Source: a bacterium (GTDB lineage: Bacteria > Patescibacteriota > Microgenomatia > UBA1406 > GWC2-37-13). From it: 36,430 bases of DNA. The stretch spans positions 1 to 36,430 of the forward strand of contig JAQBTX010000005.1 in assembly GCA_027624795.1 (NCBI GenBank), in the 5' to 3' direction. Position 1 is the stretch's first letter, and each line of letters begins with the position of its first letter. Positions 16,202-25,728 of this stretch are shown one piece after another. Both the position numbers and the translations under genes were made by a program. The notes beneath the pieces were generated by a model. It made no database searches. It was not told the DNA's origin and saw only the letters and a list, made by a program, of their open reading frames with translations.

Positions 16202-17962
16202 TCATTTCACTACTACACTTTTTGCAAGGTTGCGGGGCTTATCGGGGTCAAAGCCTTTGGCGATGGCCAAGTAGTATCCCATGAGCTGCGCTACCACGAC
16301 ATTGGGCAAAACTGTAGCATCTTGACAATCAGGAATGTGAATATATTCATCATATGCTTCATGATTATCATGAGCTAATCCAATAACATATCCTCCTCGG
16401 GCTCGCACTTCGTATGCTGCAGAAAGGGTATCTTCATAGGTCTCATCATGGGGGTTAAAGAGAATGATCGGGGTTCCTTTTTCTACCAATGCAAGCACGC
16501 CATGCTTTAATTCCCCTGCAGCAAATCCCTCTGCATGCACATAGGAAACCTCTTTTATCTTAAGTGCTGACTCTAAAGCAGCTGGGTATGAAAGTCCTCT
16601 TCCTAAAATAAATATATGCTTCTGATTTTTTATATCATCAACAATCTTTCTGATGGCATCTTGTTCATGGAGTAACTGCACTATTGCATCAATCGCTAAG
16701 TTGAGATTACTTATTCCATTTTTATACGTACCGTTTATTTCATGTGCGATTAGGTACAAGTAGGCAATTTTTGCAGTGTACGCTTTTGTGGAAGCAACTG
16801 CCTTTTCGGGACCGGCATTTAGTAATATATTGTCATTTGCTTTTCGATAGAGTGTGGACCCAATAGAATTAGTTATTGCTAAAATATGAGCTCCCTTTTC
16901 CCGAGCATGATCTACTGCAGAGATGGTATCAATGGTTTCCCCTGATTGAGAGAGGGGAATGATAAGTGATTTGTTGGTAAGAAAATCTACCAAGTAGGTA
17001 AATTCAGATCCAATAGAATTATTTACATGTCGTTTTGCAATTTTGGAAAACAAATAAGTTCCGGCCAACGCTGCATACGATGCGGTGCCGCAGCCAATGA
17101 GGTATGTTCCAAAAGCATCTTTAATGAGCTTTGCAGCTTTTGATACTTCTGCATGGGCGTTTTGCGAAATGGCTCGTAGAATAGTTGGCTGTTCGGCAAT
17201 TTCTTTGAGCATGAAATAGTCATAATTACCTTTACTTGCAAGCTGCGCGTCGTAGGGCAGTGATATAAATGCAGGTTCTTTTTCTTTGCCATACGCATCT
17301 AAAATGATTAATGAATCACGTGTAAGCTTGGCCGACTCACCATCTTCTAAGAAATATACTTCTTTAGTGTGAGGGAGAATAGCGGTTGCATCAGAGGCAA
17401 TATAGTACCCATCGCTGGCTTTTCCAATAACTATTGGAGAGCCATTTTTTATGATGTAAAATAACTGCTTTTTGGGAAACAGTATAATTACTGCATTCAT
17501 GCCATCTATTGTTTGCTTTGTTTGTTTCATAATTTCATCTAAATCATCTGAAGTTTTAGACATCTCTTCGACAAAATGAGCAATAACTTCACTATCTGTT
17601 TCAGATTTGAATAGGTGACCTTTTAATGAGAGCTCTTTCTTAAGTAATGCAAAATTTTCTACGATACCGTTGTGAACAAGTACCACCTCTCCGGTGCAAT
17701 CGGTGTGTGGATGTGCATTTTCTGTAGATATTCCTCCGTGAGTTGCCCAGCGGGTGTGACCAATGCCAAGGGAAGATAGAACATTTGGCGCTTTCGCATC
17801 ACCGATCTTGCCGGGGTGTTTGGTTATATGCACTGTACCATCATCTTTTTGAAGCGCTATGCCCCACGAGTCATACCCTCGGTATTCCAGAGATTTAAGT
17901 CCTTCTAATATGAAAGTCGAAGCATGTTGATTAGTCCCGATGTAGCCAAATATTCCGCACAT
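16202..17962 (-). CDS. glmS: glutamine--fructose-6-phosphate aminotransferase (isomerizing)
   Basis: MCGIFGYIG N-terminal Cys nucleophile, GHTRWATHGG, two SIS domains (PLSQSGETIDTI); start re-assigned to MCGIF at 17962. Confidence 0.96.
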   Translation of the reverse strand: MCGIFGYIGTNQHASTFILEGLKSLEYRGYDSWGIALQKDDGTVHITKHPGKIGDAKAPNVLSSLGIGHTRWATHGGISTENAHPHTDCTGEVVLVHNGIVENFALLKKELSLKGHLFKSETDSEVIAHFVEEMSKTSDDLDEIMKQTKQTIDGMNAVIILFPKKQLFYIIKNGSPIVIGKASDGYYIASDATAILPHTKEVYFLEDGESAKLTRDSLIILDAYGKEKEPAFISLPYDAQLASKGNYDYFMLKEIAEQPTILRAISQNAHAEVSKAAKLIKDAFGTYLIGCGTASYAALAGTYLFSKIAKRHVNNSIGSEFTYLVDFLTNKSLIIPLSQSGETIDTISAVDHAREKGAHILAITNSIGSTLYRKANDNILLNAGPEKAVASTKAYTAKIAYLYLIAHEINGTYKNGISNLNLAIDAIVQLLHEQDAIRKIVDDIKNQKHIFILGRGLSYPAALESALKIKEVSYVHAEGFAAGELKHGVLALVEKGTPIILFNPHDETYEDTLSAAYEVRARGGYVIGLAHDNHEAYDEYIHIPDCQDATVLPNVVVAQLMGYYLAIAKGFDPDKPRNLAKSVVVK

Positions 17963-18329
17963 ATGCGTATATTCTATCAAAGAAAGCCCCAATACCTATG
18001 AGCATCCACCCAAGGATGGGTAATCCAAACGGGACGACTCTGGTGAGTATTTTAGTAATATAATATTCGATTCGTATACTTTCTCGTTCGGTTATAAGCG
18101 ATTGAATAGTTTGCTCTTTCAGTGGTTCTAAAATATGTTTACTGTATTCAAATGAAAAGAGAAGAATAACAAATCCCCACATAATGATGATTTTGCCACG
18201 AGTTGGTCTATAAAGCGCCCACAAAGTCATCGAAAAAATTCCCACAACATACAGCATCGCCTCGAAATTATGTATCAAGATAAAATAAAGGGTATAGAGT
18301 ATGTTTTGTTGGGTGTCTGGTGCGATCAT
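17931..18329 (-). CDS. small membrane protein, function unknown
   Basis: 132 aa with hydrophobic segments; its 3' end overlaps the glmS start. Confidence 0.6.
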   Translation of the reverse strand: MIAPDTQQNILYTLYFILIHNFEAMLYVVGIFSMTLWALYRPTRGKIIIMWGFVILLFSFEYSKHILEPLKEQTIQSLITERESIRIEYYITKILTRVVPFGLPILGWMLIGIGAFFDRIYAYVRNIWLHRD

Positions 18330-18343
18330 ATTAATCTAAAATT

Positions 18344-18406
18344 TGTCATGCTGAACTCGTTTCAGCATCTTTATAACATAGATCCTGAAATAAATTCAGG
18401 ATGACA
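18344..18406. repeat. dispersed palindromic repeat, family A
   Basis: TGTCATGCTGAACTCGTTTCAGCATCTTTATAACATAGATCCTGAAATAAATTCAGGATGACA; nearly identical to 28656-28718. Confidence 0.9.
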
Positions 18407-18413
18407 TCTGTAA

Positions 18414-19343
18414 CTAAAATAAATTGAGCTGGTCGGTCGGTTTGGGTTTATCTATTATAACTTCTTTCTTCACTTCGGGTTTGATGTTGAATAGTTTATT
18501 AATGATTGAAAAGAGCTCGAGCTTTTTTAATGGTTCTTGTATGGCTTTGTCAAATCCTTTAAATAAAAGCGCATCATCGTATTTTTCTAAGGGAACATCG
18601 CGTACAATGGTGGCAATTTTTTTAAACAGTCGCACGTCATCTGCATGGTCAGTGAGGAGTTTTTGAAATCGAGGATTTTCTACTTTATCTAAGTTTGCCA
18701 AGAGATCTTCAATGGTTTTATTTCCTGCTAGTAACGTTTGTGTTGTTTTAGGACCAATTCCTTTTACCGTATTGTAATTGTCTGATGAATCACCAGCAAG
18801 AGCTTTGTAATCGGGAATGTGATCTGGTGTTACACCATACTTTTCTACCACCTCTTTGGGAGTAAAGAGTTGGAAATCGCTTACCCCTCTGCGGGGAGCC
18901 ATAAGATACACGTTTTCATCGGTAAGTTGAAGTAAATCTCGATCACCGGTAAGAATAAGGACTCGGTCAAAACTTTTTTTCTGTTCTTCTGTAACGGTAC
19001 CTATGACATCATCTGCTTCAAAGCCCGGCTTTTCTAGGCAGAGTAAACCCCCATCTTTAAGAAGTTGTTTGATAATAGGAATTTGTACTTTTATTCCCAC
19101 GTCCATTGGTGGTCGTTTTGCTTGATATCCTTCAAATAGTTTTTTACGAAACGTGGGCTTGGGAGTATCAAAACATACAGCAATGTGGGTTGGATTGGTT
19201 TCAGAGAGGATCTTTTCTAGCATCAGGAAAAAGCCATAAATGGCATTGGTTGGAGTGCCATCACGTGCTTTTAAGGTTTCGGGAAGGGCATGAAAAGCAC
19301 GGTGAATCATAGCATGTGCATCTATGAGAAGAAGTGTTTTCAT
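18414..19343 (-). CDS. standalone 5'-3' exonuclease (PolA N-terminal-like, FEN family)
   Basis: LLIDAHAMIHRAFHALP, GFEADDVIGTVTEEQ, LTGDRDLLQL and GDSSDNYNTVKGIGPKTTQTLL; no polymerase domain attached. Confidence 0.93.
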   Translation of the reverse strand: MKTLLLIDAHAMIHRAFHALPETLKARDGTPTNAIYGFFLMLEKILSETNPTHIAVCFDTPKPTFRKKLFEGYQAKRPPMDVGIKVQIPIIKQLLKDGGLLCLEKPGFEADDVIGTVTEEQKKSFDRVLILTGDRDLLQLTDENVYLMAPRRGVSDFQLFTPKEVVEKYGVTPDHIPDYKALAGDSSDNYNTVKGIGPKTTQTLLAGNKTIEDLLANLDKVENPRFQKLLTDHADDVRLFKKIATIVRDVPLEKYDDALLFKGFDKAIQEPLKKLELFSIINKLFNIKPEVKKEVIIDKPKPTDQLNLF

Positions 19344-19358
19344 AGGGTAAGTATAGCA

Positions 19359-21245
19359 CTATGTTCTTGGTTCTTCTTTTCCTACTTTCTTTTTCCCTAC
19401 AATTTTTTCAAATTGATCTTGGTCCATATTTTCAACTTTGATCAGTTCTATTGCAACGTCATCTAAGGGTTTGCGATACTTTTTGATGAGATAAACTGCC
19501 GTAACATATGCCTCTTTGAGTATTGTTTTTATCTCGGCATCTACTTGAGACATGGTAGTTTCAGACATACTTTTTTCTCCCCAATAACTTCCTCCCCATC
19601 CAGATATATCTTGCGATGGACCATAGTTTACTGGTCCCAGTTTACTCATGCCAAAATCTGTAACCATATGACGAGCGATGTTTGTTGCTTGACTAAAGTC
19701 ATTGGAAGCGCCGGTGGTGGTTTCATTAAAGACCACTTCTTCTGCAGCGCGGCCACCCATCATCACGGCTAGGCGTTCAATAAGCTGAGAGCGGGTGGTG
19801 TGCAGTTGATCGGCTGGAGATATGATGGTGTACCCAAGTGCCATACCACGAGACACTATAGATATGCGATGCACTGGATCGGTATCTTTTTGATAGTGAG
19901 AAACAATCGCGTGACCGGCTTCATGGTATGCAGTTATCTTACGGTCCATACTGGTTTGAAGTCGTTTCTTTTCTGGTCCAAGTTTAACTTTTGTTGCAGC
20001 TTCTTCAATATCGTGCATCGACAGGGAACTCTTGTTGTTTCGTGCTGCAGTTATGGCTGCTTCATTCATCATATTTTCTAAATCAGCTCCACTGTAGCCT
20101 ACGGTTTGTTTGGCGATTCGCTCAAGCTTCACGTCTTTTGCCATTGGCTTGTTGCTGGCGTGAATTTTTATGATTGCCTCTCGACCTTCTACATCGGGAT
20201 AATCTACCAGAATTCGTCGGTCAAAACGCCCAGGGCGTAGGAGTGCGGGGTCAAGTAAATCTCCTCTGTTTGTGGCGGCTATAACAATTACTTGATCATT
20301 GGGGGTAAAACCATCCATCTCAACCAAAATCTGATTTAAGGTTTGCTCTCGTTCGTCGTGTGCGGGCATACCACCTTGTGAACGAGCACGACCAATAGCA
20401 TCAATTTCATCTATAAATATAATTGCGGGTGAACTCTTCTTGGCAACTTTAAATAAATCTCGTACACGAGACGCTCCAATTCCCACCAACATTTCCATAA
20501 ATTCAGATCCTGCTATAGAAAAGAACGGAACATTCGCTTCACCAGCAACTGCTTTGGCAAGGAGAGTTTTACCTGTGCCGGCTGGCCCAACGAGCATAAC
20601 GCCCTTGGGCGGCCTGGCTCCCAGCTTTCGGTATTTTGCTGGCTTTTTGAGAAAGTCTACAATTTCTTCAAGTTCCCGTTTGGCTTCTTCAACACCTGCT
20701 ACATCTTTAAACGTTATTGTTGACTGTTCTTTGTTGAACCGTTTTGCTTTTGAATTTCCAAATGAAAACACTGAATTTTGTGAGCCTCTTGCTTGACGGA
20801 AAATGAAAAAGAAGAATCCAAATAATAGAATCGCCGGGACAATATTACCTAAGAAACGAAAGATTTCTACTGTTAACGTAGAATCTTTTGACTCAATAAT
20901 TACCTTCTCAAGGGGAATTCCTTCATCAGTTAATATTCCTCGGAAGCTGTCTGAATCTTCTTTGTAAGTAATATATGATTCCTTATTTTTGTACTGCGCA
21001 GTTACTCGGTTATCTTCAATGATGACTTTAGTCACTTTGTCTTCTTTTATGTCTAGGATTACTTTGGTAAGCGAAATTTCTTCTTTCCCATTGCTCGGGT
21101 CGGCAAGTATAGGACCAAACAGGGTAAAAAGGAAGAAGCCAATGAATGCTACGATAAAAATGGTACGCACATCAAGCTTGAGTCGAAATTCCTTGAAGGA
21201 TTTAGTAACATGCTTTGCTTTGCTTTTTTCTGAGGTCTTTTTCAT
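19359..21245 (-). CDS. ftsH: ATP-dependent zinc metalloprotease FtsH
   Basis: Walker A GPAGTGKTLLAKAVAGEA, SRH-type RPGRFDR, zinc motif HEAGH; start re-assigned to MKKTSEKSK at 21245. Confidence 0.97.
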   Translation of the reverse strand: MKKTSEKSKAKHVTKSFKEFRLKLDVRTIFIVAFIGFFLFTLFGPILADPSNGKEEISLTKVILDIKEDKVTKVIIEDNRVTAQYKNKESYITYKEDSDSFRGILTDEGIPLEKVIIESKDSTLTVEIFRFLGNIVPAILLFGFFFFIFRQARGSQNSVFSFGNSKAKRFNKEQSTITFKDVAGVEEAKRELEEIVDFLKKPAKYRKLGARPPKGVMLVGPAGTGKTLLAKAVAGEANVPFFSIAGSEFMEMLVGIGASRVRDLFKVAKKSSPAIIFIDEIDAIGRARSQGGMPAHDEREQTLNQILVEMDGFTPNDQVIVIAATNRGDLLDPALLRPGRFDRRILVDYPDVEGREAIIKIHASNKPMAKDVKLERIAKQTVGYSGADLENMMNEAAITAARNNKSSLSMHDIEEAATKVKLGPEKKRLQTSMDRKITAYHEAGHAIVSHYQKDTDPVHRISIVSRGMALGYTIISPADQLHTTRSQLIERLAVMMGGRAAEEVVFNETTTGASNDFSQATNIARHMVTDFGMSKLGPVNYGPSQDISGWGGSYWGEKSMSETTMSQVDAEIKTILKEAYVTAVYLIKKYRKPLDDVAIELIKVENMDQDQFEKIVGKKKVGKEEPRT

Positions 21246-21334
21246 ACCGCATAATTCTAACACATTAGATATGATTTTTCCCTTGTTATTCAGAGTAATA
21301 AGAGTTCACAAGTCTAGATACGAATGTCAGTGCC

Positions 21335-21420
21335 ATGTCATTGCGAGCGGAATGAAATAAAGCGTGGCAATCTATGATTATTAGAGATTGCTTCGTCGTT
21401 ATCACTCCTCGCAATGACAT
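21335..21420. repeat. dispersed palindromic repeat, family A variant
   Basis: ATGTCATTGCGAGCGGAATG...GCAATCT...AGATTGCTTCGTCG...CTCCTCGCAATGACAT. Confidence 0.85.
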
Positions 21421-21470
21421 ATTTTAATATAGTTCTGACAAAGACGATGAACTAAATTCACCATGACAAT

Positions 21471-21502
21471 ACATGGATTCCCGATCGGAGTCGGGAATGA
21501 CA
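21471..21502. repeat. dispersed palindromic repeat, family A (partial)
   Basis: CATGACAATACATGGATTCCCGATCGGAGTCGGGAATGACAG. Confidence 0.7.
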
Positions 21503-21530
21503 GTGTATTTATTGTATAATAAAGCTCTCT

Positions 21531-22682
21531 ATGACAAGAAAAATAGCCTTACAACCATCCACAATTCAAGAAGTAATTACCGTGCTCAAAGCGGGAGGAT
21601 TGGTGGTGTTTCCCTCAGATACGGTATATGGATTGTTGGTTGATGCAAAAAATAAAGCAGGAGTGAGTAAGTTACTTACTTTTAAAGACCGACCACCGGG
21701 CAAAGCGGTTTCAGTATTCATACCTTCATTTGAGTCTATAAGTACCTATGCAACGCTAAGCAAAAAAAATTCACAAACACTCAAGCAAGTATTACCAGGA
21801 GCATTTACCATCGCACTTCCGTCCAAGCATGTTCTTGATACTCGTTTAGAATCAGAAAAGGGAACGCTGGGTATTCGACTTCCCAACTACCCACCAGTTC
21901 AAGAACTCGTATCTCAATATGGTTCACCAATCACTGCGACAAGCGCCAATATGGCTGGTCGGAGTCCAAACCATTCAATTGATTCATTACTCAATCAGTT
22001 ATCTAACGTAAAAAAAGACATGATCGATCTTATAGTCGACGCGGGGAAGCTTCCAAGAAATAAGCCATCAACCGTGATCGACCTATCTGGAGACACCATA
22101 CAAACCATTCGTCAGGGAGATGCACAATTATCTTCATCTGAAACTTTTAGCTCAATATCACCAGAAGAAACGCAACAAATAGGAAAAAACATCTTAAGTT
22201 CTATAACACTCGAGAAGCCACTCGTCATTATTCTTACTGGAGATTTAGGAGCTGGTAAAACCGAAATGACACGGGGTATTGCATCGCATTTTAATATCAC
22301 CAATATAATATCTCCTACGTATGTTGTTTATTATGAATACGAAATTTCCCCCCTAGTTCCCTCTCAAAAAGGCAAGCTCGATTCAAACCAATTTATTCAT
22401 GTAGATTTATATAATATTCAGGAAGAGGATGAATTTAAAGAGCTCAACCTCCAATCATATCTTATTCCCGGAAATGTGATGGTTATTGAGTGGGGAGAGA
22501 AAGTCGGACCGCTTTATGATCAATTGAAAAAATATGCTCAAATGATATATGTGAATATTGAACATGTGAATGAGAAAAAGAGAGAAATTGAAATTAGAAT
22601 CCAGATTTATCACGTCATCCCGACCAACGTGGAGGGATCCCTCGACTCCGCTCGGGATGACAATGCATGGATCCTTCGTTAA
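21531..22682 (+). CDS. TsaC/YrdC (Sua5-type) - TsaE fusion, t6A biosynthesis
   Basis: N-half GGLVVFPSDTVYGLLVDAKN...ITATSANMAG (YrdC); C-half VIILTGDLGAGKTEMTRGIA...SPTYVVYYEY...HVDLYNI...VIEWGEKV (TsaE P-loop). Confidence 0.93.
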   Translation: MTRKIALQPSTIQEVITVLKAGGLVVFPSDTVYGLLVDAKNKAGVSKLLTFKDRPPGKAVSVFIPSFESISTYATLSKKNSQTLKQVLPGAFTIALPSKHVLDTRLESEKGTLGIRLPNYPPVQELVSQYGSPITATSANMAGRSPNHSIDSLLNQLSNVKKDMIDLIVDAGKLPRNKPSTVIDLSGDTIQTIRQGDAQLSSSETFSSISPEETQQIGKNILSSITLEKPLVIILTGDLGAGKTEMTRGIASHFNITNIISPTYVVYYEYEISPLVPSQKGKLDSNQFIHVDLYNIQEEDEFKELNLQSYLIPGNVMVIEWGEKVGPLYDQLKKYAQMIYVNIEHVNEKKREIEIRIQIYHVIPTNVEGSLDSARDDNAWILR

Positions 22683-22696
22683 CACTCAGGATGACA
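22614..22696. repeat. dispersed palindromic repeat, family A, overlapping the tsaE 3' coding end
   Basis: GTCATCCCGACCAACGTGGAGGGATCCCTCGACTCCGCTCGGGATGACAATGCATGGATCCTTCGTTAACACTCAGGATGACA. Confidence 0.85.
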
Positions 22697-22708
22697 AGAA
22701 ATAAATAT

Positions 22709-23755
22709 ATGAAAACAATACTTGCCATAGATACATCGTGTGATGAGACCTCTGCCGCAATCGTGCAAGATCGACGTGTTCTTTCACATATTGAGTATTC
22801 CCAAATCGTACTTCATCAGAAATGGGGTGGCGTGGTTCCCAATATTGCCAAGCGCGCGCATGAAGAGCGGATTGACTGGGTTATCGAAAAGGCACTTAAG
22901 AATGCACAAATACCAATATCAAAATGTGATGCAATTGCAGTGACCTATGGTCCCGGTCTTTCAATGGCTCTTTTGGTAGGTATACGTAAAGCTCAAGAAT
23001 TGTCGATTAAATTCAACATACCTCTTATTGGGGTAAATCACATGGAGGGGCATTTGTATTCTCCCTTTGTCCAAAACAGTAAGGGGAATCCAAAACGATC
23101 ATTTGAATTTCCGTACCTTGGATTATTGGTTTCAGGAGCCCATACTGAGCTTGTGAAATTTACTGACCATCTGACTTACCAGATTTTAGGCGAAACCAGA
23201 GATGATGCTGCTGGTGAAGCACTTGACAAGGCAGCGCGAATGCTTGGATTTGGGTACCCAGGTGGAGCTACTATTGAGCACCTTGCTCGGGAAGTAAACA
23301 ATAAAGATATGTTTCATTTCCCACAACCTATGATAGGATCGGGTGATCTGGCATTTTCGTTTTCAGGACTAAAAACCGCATTGATGTATACGTTAAAAGA
23401 AATGTCTGATGCAGATAAAAATACACAGCTCCGATTTCTCGCAAGCTCTTTTCAAGAAGCCATATTTCAAACCCTTATGAAAAAGACTCGTAAAGCAATA
23501 CTAAAAACGGGAATAACTAATGTATTAGTGGGTGGTGGTGTTGCCGTAAATGAGCGGTTACGTACTACCCTTCGTGCTATGATCAAAAATCAAGAGGGTA
23601 CCGTCTGGTACCCTCCATACAAATATTTAAACAATGATAACGCTGCAATGATAGGTTTGGTAGGAGCTATAAGAGCAGAACAAGGACTATATGTAAAAGA
23701 TATTTCAACGTTAGATCGAGTGGCAAGACTTTCACTTAATGAGGTAAGTAGTTAG
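22709..23755 (+). CDS. tsaD: tRNA N6-adenosine threonylcarbamoyltransferase TsaD
   Basis: MKTILAIDTSCDETSAAIVQ, NHMEGHLYSPF, LVSGAHTELV, DDAAGEALDKAARMLGFGYPGG. The ORF-track start at 22667 lies in repeat sequence, so the start is re-assigned to 22709. Confidence 0.96.
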   Translation: MKTILAIDTSCDETSAAIVQDRRVLSHIEYSQIVLHQKWGGVVPNIAKRAHEERIDWVIEKALKNAQIPISKCDAIAVTYGPGLSMALLVGIRKAQELSIKFNIPLIGVNHMEGHLYSPFVQNSKGNPKRSFEFPYLGLLVSGAHTELVKFTDHLTYQILGETRDDAAGEALDKAARMLGFGYPGGATIEHLAREVNNKDMFHFPQPMIGSGDLAFSFSGLKTALMYTLKEMSDADKNTQLRFLASSFQEAIFQTLMKKTRKAILKTGITNVLVGGGVAVNERLRTTLRAMIKNQEGTVWYPPYKYLNNDNAAMIGLVGAIRAEQGLYVKDISTLDRVARLSLNEVSS

Positions 23756-24317
23756 GAGCGTCAAATTCAGGTACTTTTGCTTTCACTTGATCATAAACTT
23801 CATTGATAAATCCCTGCACCAACATATCTCTGGCAGTGTTTTCATCTAGTCCCCTGGTTCGTGCATAGAGGAGTTGATCAGCACTTAATTTACCCGTGGT
23901 AGATCCATGGGTGCAAAATACGTCATTTGCCAAAATCTCTAAAAAGGGTCGAGAATCAATAAATACTCCAGGAGACAATATGAGGTTTTGATTCTTTTGA
24001 TATGCATGAGATTGTTGAGCACCTTTTTCTAATCGAATGAGTCCTTGATACAAAAGTTTTGACTTATCTTTAAAAACTCCCTTTATAAGCAGATTTGAAA
24101 GCGATCCTGGTGCGGTATGCCTCTGAATAGTTTCAATATGAAATTCATCAGAATCATGACCAGTAAATAGTCCATAAATATAAAGTTCCACATTTGAAGC
24201 GGTAATATCAAACGTCAATGTTCCCGAAATGTTGTGAAAAAAGATCACATATGCCTCACCCTTTTTATCAAAGGTCATGTGTTCTTGTTTTGTTTTGTTT
24301 ACGTTTATAAATTTCAT
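23736..24317 (-). CDS. short SufD-like Fe-S assembly scaffold protein
   Basis: [53 protein letters not shown] is the SufB/SufD core motif; 193 aa only. Confidence 0.88.
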   Translation of the reverse strand: MKFINVNKTKQEHMTFDKKGEAYVIFFHNISGTLTFDITASNVELYIYGLFTGHDSDEFHIETIQRHTAPGSLSNLLIKGVFKDKSKLLYQGLIRLEKGAQQSHAYQKNQNLILSPGVFIDSRPFLEILANDVFCTHGSTTGKLSADQLLYARTRGLDENTARDMLVQGFINEVYDQVKAKVPEFDAPNYLPH

Positions 24318-25726
24318 CCCACACTTCCCTCCATCTCTAATTTTATTAATCTATTAAGCTCTATTGAATACTCAAGCGGTATCTCTTTTGTCACCGGCTC
24401 CATAAATCCAAGTACAAGCGCGGACTCAGCATCCGGCTTTGAGAGTCCGCGAGACATCAAATAGAATAATTTTTCATCTCCTAGTTTCTCAACTGTTGCT
24501 TCGTGCTGTATTTCTACGTCATCTTCTTTAATTTTCATAGATGGATAGGTGTCTGAGCGCGATTCCTCATCCAAAATGAGCGCATCGCATGACACATACA
24601 CTGATGAGTTTTTAGCCTTTGGAGAAACTTGTACAAGCCCTCTATACGATGTTCGACCGCCATCTTTTGATATTGATTTTGAAACAATGCGCGAAGATGT
24701 GTTTGGAGCAAAGTGCATCATCTTCGCGCCTGCATCTTGAATCTGTCCTTTGCCGGCAAAAGCGATTGATAATACCTCTCCACGTGCTCCCTCTCCGTAT
24801 AGGTAAACGCTTGGGTATTTCATGGTTATGCCGCTTCCAATATTGCAGTCAATCCATTCCATAAAGCCGCGTTCTGCGCAGTGTGTGCGTTTTGTTACTA
24901 AGTTATATATATTAGTGCTCCAGTTTTGCACCGTGGTGTAGCGCACATGGGCATCTTTTTTTACAAAAATTTCTACCACCGCAGCGTGCAGCGACTCACT
25001 TGTGTAAATTGGAGCAGTACAGCCTTCGACATAATGCACTTCACTTCCTTCTTCAGCAATAATGAGTGTTCGTTCAAATTGACCAAATCGTTCTGAATTA
25101 ATTCTAAAATATGCTTGAAGCGGGAGCTTTACCTTCACCCCTTTTGGCACATACACAAACGATCCACCGGACCATGTGGCAGTATTTAACGCGGCAAATT
25201 TATTGTCATGTGCGGGAATGAGTGTTCCAAAATATTCTTTCACCAAATCCTCGTGTTCGCGCAGTGCGGTGTCCATATCGCAAAATATCACCCCAACTTT
25301 GGCAAGCTCTTTATTGACACTTTCATACACCACTTCAGATTCATACTGAGCACTTACTCCTGCTAGGTATTTTTTTTCTGCTTCGGGAACGCCAATTCTG
25401 TCATACGTCTCTTTTATCTCTTTGGGAAGATCTTCCCAGGAATTTACCTGACCCTCAGTTGGTTTGAGGTAATAATAAATGTCATCAAAATCTATCTTTT
25501 CCAGACTTGGTCCAAACGTGGGCATCTTCTTTTCTAGAAAGATTTTATATGCTTTCAACCGAACATTAAGCATCCACTCAGGTTCTTCTTTAATCTGGGA
25601 TATCATGCGGACTACATCTTCACGAAGTCCTTTTTTTGATTTAAATACTGGTTTTTCTGGCATGGAAAACCCATATTTGTAGTCAAAATTGAGGTCTTCT
25701 TTCTGTTTATCTCGAGTCGATTTCAT
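24314..25726 (-). CDS. sufB: Fe-S cluster assembly protein SufB
   Basis: [66 protein letters not shown]-type region and [17 protein letters not shown]. Confidence 0.97.
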   Translation of the reverse strand: MKSTRDKQKEDLNFDYKYGFSMPEKPVFKSKKGLREDVVRMISQIKEEPEWMLNVRLKAYKIFLEKKMPTFGPSLEKIDFDDIYYYLKPTEGQVNSWEDLPKEIKETYDRIGVPEAEKKYLAGVSAQYESEVVYESVNKELAKVGVIFCDMDTALREHEDLVKEYFGTLIPAHDNKFAALNTATWSGGSFVYVPKGVKVKLPLQAYFRINSERFGQFERTLIIAEEGSEVHYVEGCTAPIYTSESLHAAVVEIFVKKDAHVRYTTVQNWSTNIYNLVTKRTHCAERGFMEWIDCNIGSGITMKYPSVYLYGEGARGEVLSIAFAGKGQIQDAGAKMMHFAPNTSSRIVSKSISKDGGRTSYRGLVQVSPKAKNSSVYVSCDALILDEESRSDTYPSMKIKEDDVEIQHEATVEKLGDEKLFYLMSRGLSKPDAESALVLGFMEPVTKEIPLEYSIELNRLIKLEMEGSVG

Positions 25727-25728
25727 AG

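Noticed and set aside
22667-22708. N-terminal extension of TsaD in the ORF track (MDPSLTLRMTRNKY)
   Set aside because: It is translated repeat sequence; conserved TsaD starts at MKTILAIDTSCDETSA (22709).
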